A DNA stretch of 15,108 bases, taken from contig CAZYSE010000027.1 in assembly GCA_964650085.1 (NCBI GenBank), positions 1-15,108 of the forward strand, in the 5' to 3' direction. The position numbers and the translations under genes are program-made. Positions 1-7,238 of this stretch are shown in pieces. How positions within the stretch are numbered: position 1 is the stretch's first letter; every line of letters begins with the position of its first letter. A model generated the notes under the pieces. The model worked only from the letters and a program-made list of their open reading frames with translations. It did no database searches and had not been told where the DNA came from. Source of the stretch: KLAP211 sp964650085. GTDB taxonomy: Bacteria > Patescibacteriota > Dojkabacteria > J137.

Positions 1-55
1 AGCTTCTAGCTTCTAGCTTCTAGCTTCTAGCTTCTAGCTTCTAGCTTCTAGCTTC
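1..55. repeat. Heptameric tandem array, unit AGCTTCT
   Basis: Seven perfect copies of AGCTTCT plus six bases of an eighth, with no mismatches. The array touches the window edge, so its true length is unknown. It ends 3 bp before the stop codon of the apbE-like gene and therefore lies downstream of that gene. The reverse complement, AGAAGCT, matches the first block (GAAGNTA units) of the longer array at 13347-13479. Perfect identity suggests recent expansion or slippage. Confidence 0.95.
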
Positions 56-58
56 GTC

Positions 59-934
59 CTAGAATGTAATAAACGAAACTGAATCAGAGTAGGTTTTGAT
101 TGCTTCCTCGCCACCCACGAATAGAGTAGTCGCTAGACTATCTGCAATAATCGCATCTTTCGCACGCACAAAAACAGTCGTAAATTTATTCTCAGGTGTT
201 CCAGAAGTAGGATTAATCAAGTGATGAAATTGTTTAACTTTTCTTGCCCAACCACCTGAGGAGGCAAGTGCTTCATTATCTAACTTGGTCATTCCCTTAA
301 GAACCTTCTGCTCCTTCTCGAAGTTGTACAACCCAACTTCCCATAGAACGCCCTTATCATTAAAACCATTCGCTAGTAAGTCGCCACCACCATCAATCAA
401 AAAGTTTTTGAATCCAAGCTTTAGTAGAATATCTCTTGATTGGTCTAGTGCATAGCCTTTTCCGCATCCGCCTAGTTCAATTTTTTGTCCTGTAACTAAT
501 TTCACTGAACTTTTCAAATCATCTAGTTCAATTTCATTTGCACTTGCTCGATTCTTTGCGATATTCATAACCATTTTGTCTAGCGATGGGTTTTCCAATT
601 TTGAGAAGTCATAATCTTTGTTGTATCCGTACACTTCCAAAAAGTCGATGATAGTGGGATCAAAAACTCTTTGTGTATCTTTGTTCATTTTTAACATGAA
701 CTTAATCAACTTGAAGAATTCCTCCGAAACTACTACCCAATCTCCAGAGGAGCGATTCAGATTTGAAAGTTCGCTATCCTCGTTGAATCTAGTAAACTTT
801 TTTACAATGCGATCAAACTCAGCAAACACCTCTTCAATGGCGTCTAGAGTTTTAACCGTATCAGGTTTTTCGGAAACAACATGAACAGTAATGTCTGTAT
901 TCATGTATTTTTTTGTACGAGAGGTTTTGTGCAT
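59..934 (-). CDS. apbE: FAD:protein FMN transferase (ApbE family)
   Basis: Probable flavin transferase that attaches FMN from FAD to Ser/Thr of a target protein, Mg2+ dependent. At 291 aa it is near the usual length of the catalytic domain. Family motifs in order: FTRFNEDSELSNLN (47-60), FDPTI (91-95), ELGGCGKGYALD (153-164), LIDGGGDLLANG (179-190), ASSGGWAR (224-231), HHLINPTSG (237-245) and ADSLATTLF (264-272), where D265 and T269 sit at the expected metal-site positions. There is no signal peptide or lipobox, so it is probably cytoplasmic, unlike many exported ApbE proteins. The start at 934 is preferred over Met11 (904) because Met11 falls inside the first conserved strand. It lies 14 bp behind the 448-aa gene and is probably cotranscribed with it. 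No flavinylated partner (FMN-binding domain, Rnf or Nqr subunit) is visible nearby. Family assignment is firm; the target is unknown. Confidence 0.9.
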   Translation of the reverse strand: MHKTSRTKKYMNTDITVHVVSEKPDTVKTLDAIEEVFAEFDRIVKKFTRFNEDSELSNLNRSSGDWVVVSEEFFKLIKFMLKMNKDTQRVFDPTIIDFLEVYGYNKDYDFSKLENPSLDKMVMNIAKNRASANEIELDDLKSSVKLVTGQKIELGGCGKGYALDQSRDILLKLGFKNFLIDGGGDLLANGFNDKGVLWEVGLYNFEKEQKVLKGMTKLDNEALASSGGWARKVKQFHHLINPTSGTPENKFTTVFVRAKDAIIADSLATTLFVGGEEAIKTYSDSVSFITF

Positions 935-948
935 ACTAATATTTTACC

Positions 949-2295
949 CTAAGCCTCGATAAAAAATTCCACATCGTTATATTTGATGAATTCAGACATG
1001 GTTATGTTTTCTGGCCATCCAAAATGTGAGACTATTTGACGCCATTCGTATCTAAAAGACTGGTTTCCATACATTCTCCATATCTTTTCACTATCTGTCC
1101 CAAGGTTATATCTAATTTGTCCTTCCTCAACTACAAAATCTTTAGTAGCGAACTGAATCTCCCCTTTCGAAATCATAGAAACTAATTGGGTTGCTGAATA
1201 GGGCTGGCCTAGTTCAACTAATATATCGAAAAGAATTTGCGCCTTTATCCGCAATTTTGCAAGTTTCGATTCCACCCACTCACCGACAAAAGATTTTGGT
1301 AAAAAAATATTCTTGTTCCTTCTGTACTCGCGCAAAACAGTATAGTTACGTTCTTTTGAGAAGTGTTCATACAATTCGCGTTTTATTACTGAAATATCCT
1401 TGTCAAATTCTGTTGTGGAATAAACCCCAGTGTGACTATGCGTAATATCGGAGCGAGTTAGTCCGTAATGTAGAAAAAAATATGCCCAGCACATTCTTCT
1501 GCCTTCTTCACCGTATTTTTGTAGAAGAGATTCTAGAACTGGTTTGTAAATACCGTCGTAGTAGGAAAAAGCCATTTCAAAGTCACCATCTTTTAAAGCT
1601 CTTCTCATTTGAGCATCTCCAACAGTTGAAGTTATAAGTTCTCTGTTTCTCTCTCTAAAAGACTTGACCGAATCATCTATATCAAGTCTACGTTTACCCA
1701 GAAGGTAAAGATGCCTTGTGCTACCACTATTGGGGAACTGATCTTTTAAAATCTGAAGTGCTAAAGAAATTCTTTTTGGACCAACATTGAGCAAATATCC
1801 AATACCTTTGATGGAAGTGTTTGTGAATGCAGCAATGTAGACTGCTCTTAGTAAATCAGGATAATAAATTGTATCATCAGGTAACTGTGGAAGTTTCTCA
1901 ACTTCACTAGGAATTGCTTTATTTGTTTGAACACCCAGGAGTCCAGCCATGTTGTATGGATATTGGCCACACAATGTAATTTGTCTAATCGCTGACAACC
2001 CCAAAGATGTTAGCAATTTTGCAGGGTAGATGGCTTGTATGAACTCATCAGAATCCAAAATTGAACTTATTCTGCTAACTTTTAGCGCAACGTTAATGTG
2101 GCTGAAGTTAACTAAATCCGCAATTTGTGCCACGGGGGTGAGATTGCACATTTCAAAAAATATTTTCTGCATCACCTCGTCTGTATAGCCATGCGCTTCT
2201 AGGAATCTCCTTAGAGTAGTCAGATTAAAAGTCCTCCTATTAAAAAGGCTGTCTTTAATTACGTAAACCGAGGGATTATTACTGTACTCTTCCAT
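949..2295 (-). CDS. Hypothetical protein, 448 aa, with HTH-like segments
   Basis: I do not recognise this protein. It is soluble in appearance, with no signal peptide or membrane segment, and rich in charged and aromatic residues. Two stretches have the spacing of helix-turn-helix motifs: about 52-76 (TPVAQIADLVNFSHINVALK) and about 160-186 (IKGIGYLLNVGPKRISLALQ). These hint at DNA binding but are unproven. The C-terminal third (330-440) has many Trp, Tyr and Lys residues. It is the first gene of a minus-strand unit, with apbE 14 bp downstream, and has its own TATAAT box (2321-2326) divergent from the promoter of the 139-aa gene. The ORF is long and unbroken, with codon use like its neighbours, so it is certainly a gene. 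Function is unknown; a transcription factor is one possibility. Confidence 0.8.
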   Translation of the reverse strand: MEEYSNNPSVYVIKDSLFNRRTFNLTTLRRFLEAHGYTDEVMQKIFFEMCNLTPVAQIADLVNFSHINVALKVSRISSILDSDEFIQAIYPAKLLTSLGLSAIRQITLCGQYPYNMAGLLGVQTNKAIPSEVEKLPQLPDDTIYYPDLLRAVYIAAFTNTSIKGIGYLLNVGPKRISLALQILKDQFPNSGSTRHLYLLGKRRLDIDDSVKSFRERNRELITSTVGDAQMRRALKDGDFEMAFSYYDGIYKPVLESLLQKYGEEGRRMCWAYFFLHYGLTRSDITHSHTGVYSTTEFDKDISVIKRELYEHFSKERNYTVLREYRRNKNIFLPKSFVGEWVESKLAKLRIKAQILFDILVELGQPYSATQLVSMISKGEIQFATKDFVVEEGQIRYNLGTDSEKIWRMYGNQSFRYEWRQIVSHFGWPENITMSEFIKYNDVEFFIEA

Positions 2296-2320
2296 GATTT
2301 AATGTTGCGAATCTCACCGA

Positions 2321-2349
2321 ATTATAGCTCAGAAGTGCGTTTTTTGCAG
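2321..2349 (-). promoter_or_regulatory. Promoter of the 448-aa gene / apbE unit
   Basis: On the minus strand a perfect TATAAT (2326-2321) lies 25 bp before the ATG at 2295. The -35 position at 17-bp spacing reads CTGCAA, only 3 of 6 matches to TTGACA. The predicted transcription start is near 2314. It is divergent from the strong promoter at 2379-2408. Confidence 0.55.
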
Positions 2350-2378
2350 ACAGGCAAGCGTAGCTAGCAAATGTGTGA

Positions 2379-2408
2379 TTGACACCACCTTCTGGCATCA
2401 GTTATAAT
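2379..2408 (+). promoter_or_regulatory. Consensus promoter of the 139-aa coiled-coil gene
   Basis: A perfect TTGACA (2379-2384) and a perfect TATAAT (2403-2408) are separated by 18 bp. This is the best sigma70-type promoter in the window. Transcription should start near 2415, about 15 nt before the ATG at 2430. No Shine-Dalgarno sequence is seen in that short leader. Confidence 0.85.
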
Positions 2409-2429
2409 ATAAAGAGTTAAAAAACACTT

Positions 2430-2849
2430 ATGTTAAGAAATTTTGAATATTTAAGAGAGGAGAATGAAAGACGGAGGATCTTCGAGCAAGTTAAAGATGC
2501 GAGAAACGAAATAAGATCAGAAATTGATGAGCTTAAACGAAATTGGCACATCCCAGAAAATCTTAGAGAGATAAATATTCTAAGTGAAAACTATGAGGCG
2601 AAGACTAGAATTCTAGAGGAAGCACAACAAAAAGTGGCAGGGGTTAGAAAATTGCTTACAGACGAAGAAATTGAGGTTTTGGATAGAGCTTTTCTAGCTA
2701 AAGATTTAATACGTTTTAGAAAAGAGCTAACTAATCTTATAGAAACTGGTAGGGGATCTGAAGAAACGATAAATACACTCGAAACTATAATTAGCGACAT
2801 TCAAAAGTATTTAGGCATAAACCGAAATCAATCCCAGACAGAATTCTAG
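2430..2849 (+). CDS. Small coiled-coil hypothetical protein
   Basis: An unrecognised 139-aa, highly charged and mostly helical protein with no signal peptide or membrane segment. Residues about 5-80 and 95-128 are dense in E, K, R and L with spacing that suggests coiled coils, separated by the segment LLTDEEIEVLDRA. The C-terminal pattern DIQKYLG resembles DIEKYLA in the 146-aa protein at 3507-3947, and the order of segments is similar, so the two may be diverged paralogs flanking the superoxide dismutase gene. It is driven by the strong consensus promoter just upstream. A 50-bp gap with a separate -10 element follows before sodA. Function is unknown; a structural or chaperone-like role is only a guess. 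Confidence 0.75.
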   Translation: MLRNFEYLREENERRRIFEQVKDARNEIRSEIDELKRNWHIPENLREINILSENYEAKTRILEEAQQKVAGVRKLLTDEEIEVLDRAFLAKDLIRFRKELTNLIETGRGSEETINTLETIISDIQKYLGINRNQSQTEF

Positions 2850-2867
2850 GGCCATAGAACAAAAGTT

Positions 2868-2876
2868 TGTTATACT
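2868..2876 (+). promoter_or_regulatory. Extended -10 promoter of sodA
   Basis: TGT followed by TATACT (2871-2876) forms an extended -10 element, which fits the absence of a recognisable -35 box at 17-18 bp spacing. Predicted start is near 2883, about 17 nt before the ATG at 2900. It allows sodA to be expressed separately from the upstream 139-aa gene. Confidence 0.65.
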
Positions 2877-2899
2877 AATATTAGTTAACATAAACAGCT

Positions 2900-3499
2900 A
2901 TGCACACACTCCCTCAACTTCCCTATGCTTACGACGCTTTAGAACCCTTTATCGATGCGAAGACTATGGAAATTCACCATACTAAGCATCATCAAGCATA
3001 CATAGATAATTTGAATAAACTTCTCGAAGGTCACGCTGATCTTCAAAATCTTTCTGCAAATGAATTGTTACAAGACACAAGTAAACTTCCAGAAGACATT
3101 AGACAAGGAGTAATCAATAACGCAGGCGGGCATTTAAATCATACATATTTCTGGGAAACACTTTCCAAGGAAGGAGAAAAAGAACCTGAAGGCGAATTAA
3201 TGGAAATGATTATTTCTAGTTTCGATTCTTTTGACAACTTCAAAAAAGTATTCACAGAAGCTGCAATGAAAAGATTTGGAAGCGGCTGGGCATGGTTAGT
3301 TAGAGAAAATGGAGGATTAAAAGTTATGTCGACAGCTAATCAAGATGCTCCAGTTTCAACAGGTCACCACGCATTGTTAGGCCTAGACGTTTGGGAACAT
3401 GCATATTATCTTCAATATCAAAATAGAAGAGCAGAGTATGTAGGGAATTTTTGGAATGTAATTAACTGGAGAAGAGTAGAAGACGAATTTAAAAAATAA
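2900..3499 (+). CDS. sodA: Superoxide dismutase, Mn/Fe family (Mn-type signature)
   Basis: Converts superoxide to oxygen and hydrogen peroxide in the cytoplasm. At 199 aa it is full length. The N-terminal helical hairpin has MEIHHTKHHQAYI (23-35). Metal ligands are H26, H81 (NNAGGHLNH), D163 and H167 (GLDVWEHAYY). The outer-sphere glutamine is Q148 in TANQDAPV, and Gly77 occupies the site where Fe-type enzymes carry their Gln, so the pattern is that of a Mn (or cambialistic) enzyme rather than the FeSOD type. No signal peptide. The 146-aa coiled-coil gene starts 7 bp downstream and is probably cotranscribed. Presence of a SOD implies at least occasional exposure to oxygen. Assignment is secure; metal preference is inferred from residues. 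Confidence 0.97.
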   Translation: MHTLPQLPYAYDALEPFIDAKTMEIHHTKHHQAYIDNLNKLLEGHADLQNLSANELLQDTSKLPEDIRQGVINNAGGHLNHTYFWETLSKEGEKEPEGELMEMIISSFDSFDNFKKVFTEAAMKRFGSGWAWLVRENGGLKVMSTANQDAPVSTGHHALLGLDVWEHAYYLQYQNRRAEYVGNFWNVINWRRVEDEFKK

Positions 3500-3506
3500 T
3501 AAATTT

Positions 3507-3947
3507 ATGGAACTTGCACCAGCCACAACAGATATTGAAGCGACAACCGATCCGAACGAACCTACAGCGAATCAACTGGAACGATTAGAAAACAAGAGAA
3601 TGGATAAGGAGGTTGAGCTAGCAGAGGCCAGTTCGAATAGCGAAAGAAAAATACTACGGGCAAAAATACGACTTATTCAAGCAAAGGCTAAACAAATTAG
3701 GGCAAAAATATTTCCCGAACTTGTGAATGAATTTGATACAAAGAACGCAAATGAACTACTGGATTCATTACGCCGATCGCTTGCTATAGAACGGAGTGTT
3801 TTGAGACTTAGGACAACTACAGATCGTGCAAATATTCAGGAAAGGATGAAAATCATCCAAACCCAAATAGCAGACATTGAAAAGTACTTAGCTAAGCCAA
3901 AACGAATTGCAGAAACCAACTCTCAACTAGCAACTCAGGAAATGTAA
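3507..3947 (+). CDS. Small coiled-coil hypothetical protein
   Basis: Unrecognised 146-aa protein. The first 22 residues are Thr/Ala/Pro rich and probably disordered, followed by long charged helices (about 23-70 and 83-128) rich in K, R, E, A and L. No membrane segment or signal peptide. It starts 7 bp after sodA and is probably cotranscribed with it. Its layout, including DIEKYLA near the C-terminus, resembles the 139-aa protein upstream of sodA. It converges with ddl, with only 5 bp between the two stop codons and no hairpin terminator between them. Function is unknown. Confidence 0.7.
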   Translation: MELAPATTDIEATTDPNEPTANQLERLENKRMDKEVELAEASSNSERKILRAKIRLIQAKAKQIRAKIFPELVNEFDTKNANELLDSLRRSLAIERSVLRLRTTTDRANIQERMKIIQTQIADIEKYLAKPKRIAETNSQLATQEM

Positions 3948-3952
3948 TTCAA

Positions 3953-5080
3953 CTACTTAGAATTTACAAACTTCTTAACAATATCGCTTTTGTAATCAAG
4001 GCTCAATTCTTTAGAAGGAGAGTTTGTTATACATTCTTCCAAAAGATCAGTTATTTGTTGTTTAAAAGAAATTCCACTAGCTTCCCATAAATAGAAAGCC
4101 ATAGATCCTGGAATTGGATTAATCTCAGTTAAATAAACTTGATCGTCACTCAAAACCATAAAATCAATTCTCACCATTCCTTTACAACTGCAAGCAGTGA
4201 AAGCTCTTTTCGCCAAATCGTTTATTTTCTCCTGAAGTTTAACCGAAATTTTTGCAGGCAATTCTCTTTGAAGAGAAGCCATTCCAGAACCTGTTTTCTT
4301 ACCACCCCTTTCATATTTATCCGCAAAGCTTAAGATTTCGTCTTGAGAAAATGGTTTTTCAATTTCACTGCATTCAAGTTCACCGTTGATTTGTCGCACA
4401 GAAACATTATATTCTTTAAAATCCTTAGCCAATTTTTCAACCAATATTTCTGAATCTACATGACTAGCTTCAATCAAAGCTTTTTCCAGTTCAATTTCTG
4501 TTTTTGCAATAGAAATGCCAATGCTAGAACCAAAATGAACAGGTTTTACGATCAGCGGTAGATTAAGTTCGCTAGAAATTTGTTTAGTTAACTCTTGAGA
4601 GCTTACTCGAATCGTTGATGATGAAATGCTAACTCCTTCAATCACAGGAACTCCCATGCTAATTACAACGTCTTTTGTAAGTTGCTTATTCATACAAATA
4701 AACGAGCTTTCTGCAGTTGTGGAAGTAAATGGGATATTCAAACTTTCAAGTAATCCTTGAATTTGTCCTCCCTCACCAAGTCCTCCATGAAATGCCATAT
4801 AAACTGCAGTAGGGTAGTATTTCTTTTTCCACAAACCTCCGGCAGAAATGTAACCGCCGTCGTTATCTTTTCCAAATTGAACGTCTATACCTTTGTCTTC
4901 TGCAAACTCTTTTCGAGAAGCTAGCTCTCCTAAATATTTAAACTCACCTTTTTTAGTTACATAAATCACATGAGGAGTGTATAAGTCTCTATCAATATTC
5001 TCTACAACTTGGAGTCCAGTAATTATAGAAACTTCATGCTCAGGAGAAACGCCACCAAACATTATTAATACATCTTTCAT
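3953..5080 (-). CDS. ddl: D-alanine--D-alanine ligase
   Basis: ATP-grasp enzyme joining two D-Ala residues for the peptidoglycan stem peptide. At 375 aa it is full length. N-terminal domain: GGVSPEHEVSI (9-19), with the Glu that binds the first D-Ala, and HGGLGEGGQIQGLLE (98-112). The family signature there usually reads GEDG, so the Asp is replaced by Gly. ATP-grasp core: MNKQLTK (130-136), LIVKPVHFGSSIGI (176-189), KYERGGK and GMASLQRELPA (255-276). The metal site is D306 with E319 and N321 in TEINPIPGS. The product feeds MurF, encoded 8 bp upstream in the same transcript. It is the last gene of the hydrolase-murF-ddl unit. No Shine-Dalgarno is seen. Assignment is secure. Confidence 0.96.
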   Translation of the reverse strand: MKDVLIMFGGVSPEHEVSIITGLQVVENIDRDLYTPHVIYVTKKGEFKYLGELASRKEFAEDKGIDVQFGKDNDGGYISAGGLWKKKYYPTAVYMAFHGGLGEGGQIQGLLESLNIPFTSTTAESSFICMNKQLTKDVVISMGVPVIEGVSISSSTIRVSSQELTKQISSELNLPLIVKPVHFGSSIGISIAKTEIELEKALIEASHVDSEILVEKLAKDFKEYNVSVRQINGELECSEIEKPFSQDEILSFADKYERGGKKTGSGMASLQRELPAKISVKLQEKINDLAKRAFTACSCKGMVRIDFMVLSDDQVYLTEINPIPGSMAFYLWEASGISFKQQITDLLEECITNSPSKELSLDYKSDIVKKFVNSK

Positions 5081-5088
5081 AGCTGTTT

Positions 5089-6420
5089 TTAGTAATATAA
5101 ATCGTTAAGTTCCGGTTGCATTAAAATAAACCATTCTTCTTTTTCAAAATTATTAACTTCCTTTTGCACAAATGTTTTGAAGTCCTTCAAGACAACAAAG
5201 TTTGAACCGACCAGTCCTTTAATAATATCATTAGATAGATCACTTCTTAAAACGATAGTGAAGTCTGCAGATTCCTTCAATATTTTCCCAAGTTCAAAAT
5301 TCTTATCTTTGTTCTCATTTGAAAGCTCTGGAATACCAGCAGTTACAATTAAAAGTTTCTTATTTAGTTTATCAGCTTGTTTTCTTGCTTCTTTTATTCC
5401 AGCTTGTGATGTTGTAAAACTAATATTGTACGAATCGTCAATACCATCAAACCCGAAAACTTTAGTTAATCTCTGTCGTCGCTCAGGTAATTCAAGTTTT
5501 GACAAAGCATCGTCGATAAATCTTTGTTCAACATTTAAAATCTCACAAGCTTTCAATGCAAAAGCCAAATTCATTTTGTTAGACTCAGACAAGTCGTTTT
5601 TAATCTCGGTCATTGTGACTTCATGTTTATTCCTCTTGCCTAAAGCAACATCACTAAGTCTTTCAAAAACGACTTTAGTAGAAATTAAATCTGCTTGTTC
5701 TTTTGAGTACACAAAAGTTTCGCTTAAGGCACGTGCGAGCTCATCCTGGTCCCTAAATCTAACCAAATGCTGATCACCAATGTTTGTAAGAACAGCAATG
5801 TCAGGTTTCAGAATTCTAGTGCTCTTACCAATTTCATCGATTACAAAAGAGTCCACTTCAGAAATCAAAAGCTCAGTATCTTTTTGTAGATTATTTTTTA
5901 TCCAAATCGCAATTCCTGTTGGAGTATTTATGTTGCCGGGAATCATTTGTGTCTTGTATGAATATTTAGAAAGTTGATAAATAAAATTCTTAACTGTAGT
6001 TTTCCCGTAGCTTCCCGCAACTGTTACTACTTTCAAATTTGAAATAGAATCACGAATTGCAGAGGCTTCTTTTCGAACACCGCTTTTAACAAAATCGTAG
6101 TAATAATTTAAAATAAAATTGCTAAGCAAAACGTATAAAGGGATCAGTAAAAGATTTAAAGGTATTAAGATCCAAAGTTTAAAAAAGTAGAGAAGAGCAA
6201 TATCAATGAAGAAGAAAAAGACAGAAAGTGCCAAAGTCACCTTAACGCGTTTTGTGAATTTCAAACTATCCCTGACTTGAAAGTTTCGTTTAAAGAAAAA
6301 CTTTGGTAACCAGTACAAAAATCTATTGGATGAGTATTCTTCTTGTTGAAGAATGTATAGAAAATCCGAAAATGGAAAGACTATATTAAAGAGTTTCGAT
6401 AAATTTTTTAATAATTCCAT
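5089..6420 (-). CDS. murF: Membrane-anchored MurF-like Mur ligase
   Basis: Probable UDP-MurNAc-tripeptide:D-Ala-D-Ala ligase. I start at 6420 (443 aa); an in-frame ATG at 6462 would add 14 residues and lengthen the overlap with the upstream hydrolase gene from 35 to 77 bp. Numbering from 6420: a basic N-terminus with LQQEEYSSNRFLYWL (24-38), two hydrophobic segments (about 62-80 and 83-103), then the Mur ligase ATPase with P-loop AGSYGKTT (135-142), Mg-site region SEVDSF (187-192), TNIGDQHL (212-219), and the C-terminal domain motif DDSYN (328-332) followed by AGIPELSNEN. These C-terminal features are MurF-like. The usual N-terminal UDP-sugar-binding domain is replaced by the membrane region. 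The expected carbamylated lysine in the AKxE motif aligns with Leu232 (ALSE). ddl lies 8 bp downstream, which supports the MurF role. Other Mur-ligase activities remain possible. Confidence 0.82.
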   Translation of the reverse strand: MELLKNLSKLFNIVFPFSDFLYILQQEEYSSNRFLYWLPKFFFKRNFQVRDSLKFTKRVKVTLALSVFFFFIDIALLYFFKLWILIPLNLLLIPLYVLLSNFILNYYYDFVKSGVRKEASAIRDSISNLKVVTVAGSYGKTTVKNFIYQLSKYSYKTQMIPGNINTPTGIAIWIKNNLQKDTELLISEVDSFVIDEIGKSTRILKPDIAVLTNIGDQHLVRFRDQDELARALSETFVYSKEQADLISTKVVFERLSDVALGKRNKHEVTMTEIKNDLSESNKMNLAFALKACEILNVEQRFIDDALSKLELPERRQRLTKVFGFDGIDDSYNISFTTSQAGIKEARKQADKLNKKLLIVTAGIPELSNENKDKNFELGKILKESADFTIVLRSDLSNDIIKGLVGSNFVVLKDFKTFVQKEVNNFEKEEWFILMQPELNDLYY

Positions 6421-7060
6421 ATGATAAAAAAGGTGATTCTTGAACAACTTGGTGTCCAGCATTATTAATAATTTCTAATTGGGATCCTGCAACCAATTGA
6501 TTAATCTCATGAGCGATTCTAAGAGGAACGGGTTCGTCGTTTTCTCCCCATAACAGTAGAGTAGGAACATCAATTCTTCCAAGTTCTTCTGTTTGATCAA
6601 ATGGCACAACTTTTCTGAATATTTTACCTAGTCCTTTTTTGTCAGCATCACCCAAATCGGCTGTGAGCCTTGGGCTATGTGCCTTGAGCCTTTTAGAAAC
6701 CCACTTTAGAATCTTATACTTTTTTATTTTGAATTTTGTACTCAAAGATGGACGATAAATGGAAGGCGAGCCTGTCAAAATAAGTGCTTTTAGCCACGCA
6801 GGTCTTTTACTCGCTAAGTAACTTGAGATTCGACCTCCAAAAGAATGCCCAAGCAAAATTACATCATTTAATTTCATTTCTGAAATTTTGCTTTCTACCC
6901 AATCGGCGTATTCTGGGACTCCCCATTCGTTGGACACAAGTGGTTCATCACCAAATCCAGGGAGGTCTAGAGCAATCACAGAAACGCCTTCAAATCTAGA
7001 AATGAAGTCGTTCCACACAGTTTTACCTTGTCCCCATCCGTGGAGAATTAATATAGTCAT
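6386..7060 (-). CDS. Alpha/beta hydrolase
   Basis: A 224-aa alpha/beta-fold hydrolase, cytoplasmic, with a full catalytic triad: nucleophile S73 in GHSFGG, D175 in GENDEPV and H203 in NNAGHQVVQE. The oxyanion region HGWG (7-10) and LDLPGFG (31-37) fit the family. Substrate is unknown. The lid region (about 100-150) is Lys-rich. Its segment RLKAHSPRLT (124-133) is encoded by four heptamer units (6664-6691), so the lid seems to have been shaped by a repeat insertion. It is the first gene of the hydrolase-murF-ddl unit and overlaps the murF start by 35 bp. A TATAAT box lies 16 bp upstream of the ATG. Linkage to peptidoglycan genes may or may not be functional. Confidence 0.9.
   Translation of the reverse strand: MTILILHGWGQGKTVWNDFISRFEGVSVIALDLPGFGDEPLVSNEWGVPEYADWVESKISEMKLNDVILLGHSFGGRISSYLASKRPAWLKALILTGSPSIYRPSLSTKFKIKKYKILKWVSKRLKAHSPRLTADLGDADKKGLGKIFRKVVPFDQTEELGRIDVPTLLLWGENDEPVPLRIAHEINQLVAGSQLEIINNAGHQVVQESPFLSYGIIKKFIETL
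6664..6691. repeat. Heptamer array inside the alpha/beta hydrolase gene
   Basis: On the plus strand the sequence reads TGAGCCT, TGGGCTA, TGTGCCT, TGAGCCT, four units in strict 7-bp register. The first and last units are identical to the TGAGCCT units of the intergenic array near 13460-13472. It is translated on the minus strand as hydrolase residues 124-133, in the variable lid, without breaking the frame. Confidence 0.8.
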
Positions 7061-7076
7061 AGTGTAAGTATCTCAC

Positions 7077-7082
7077 ATTATA
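7077..7082 (-). promoter_or_regulatory. -10 element of the hydrolase-murF-ddl unit
   Basis: A perfect TATAAT on the minus strand ends 16 bp before the ATG at 7060. This predicts a transcript start near 7070 and a leader of about 10 nt. The -35 region is AT-rich without a clear TTGACA. It is divergent from the murB promoter within the 185-bp gap 7061-7245, which is otherwise AT-rich and holds no gene I can support. Confidence 0.5.
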
Positions 7083-7232
7083 TAGTAGTTTTTGGGGTAC
7101 AAAATGAAAAGGCTTTAAGCTAAAAGTTGAAAAAAATCTAAGGATCGAAAATAGTTTTTGCAGTTCTATTTGTTTCTAATTTATATTTTTCGTATTTTGT
7201 ATTTTTCTACCCTGCAGAATTGTACTCCGAGT

Positions 7233-7238
7233 TATACT
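7233..7238 (+). promoter_or_regulatory. -10 element of murBA, probably giving a leaderless mRNA
   Basis: TATACT ends only 7 bp before the murB ATG at 7246. With a normal -10 to start distance, transcription would begin at or within a base of the A of the ATG. No TTGACA-like -35 and no extended -10 are visible, so the element is moderately supported. Confidence 0.5.

Noticed and set aside
618..884. An 88-codon open frame opposite apbE
   Set aside because: It lies antisense to conserved ApbE motifs and has no recognisable features. The same applies to other short frames opposite ddl, murA, tsaD and the hydrolases.
5177..5773. A 198-codon open frame on the plus strand opposite murF
   Set aside because: It is antisense to well-supported Mur ligase motifs; its composition (Ser/Phe/Leu rich) is that of a shadow frame, and no promoter or family motif supports it.
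6421..6462. Upstream ATG start for the murF-like gene
   Set aside because: It would add 14 residues with no recognisable conservation and extend the overlap with the hydrolase gene to 77 bp. Still possible, so it is noted in the feature.
7106..7146. A degenerate 7-bp periodicity in the divergent mur gap
   Set aside because: Runs such as GGCTTTA-AGCTAAA-AGTTGAA hint at decayed heptamers, but the match is weak in AT-rich DNA and could be chance.
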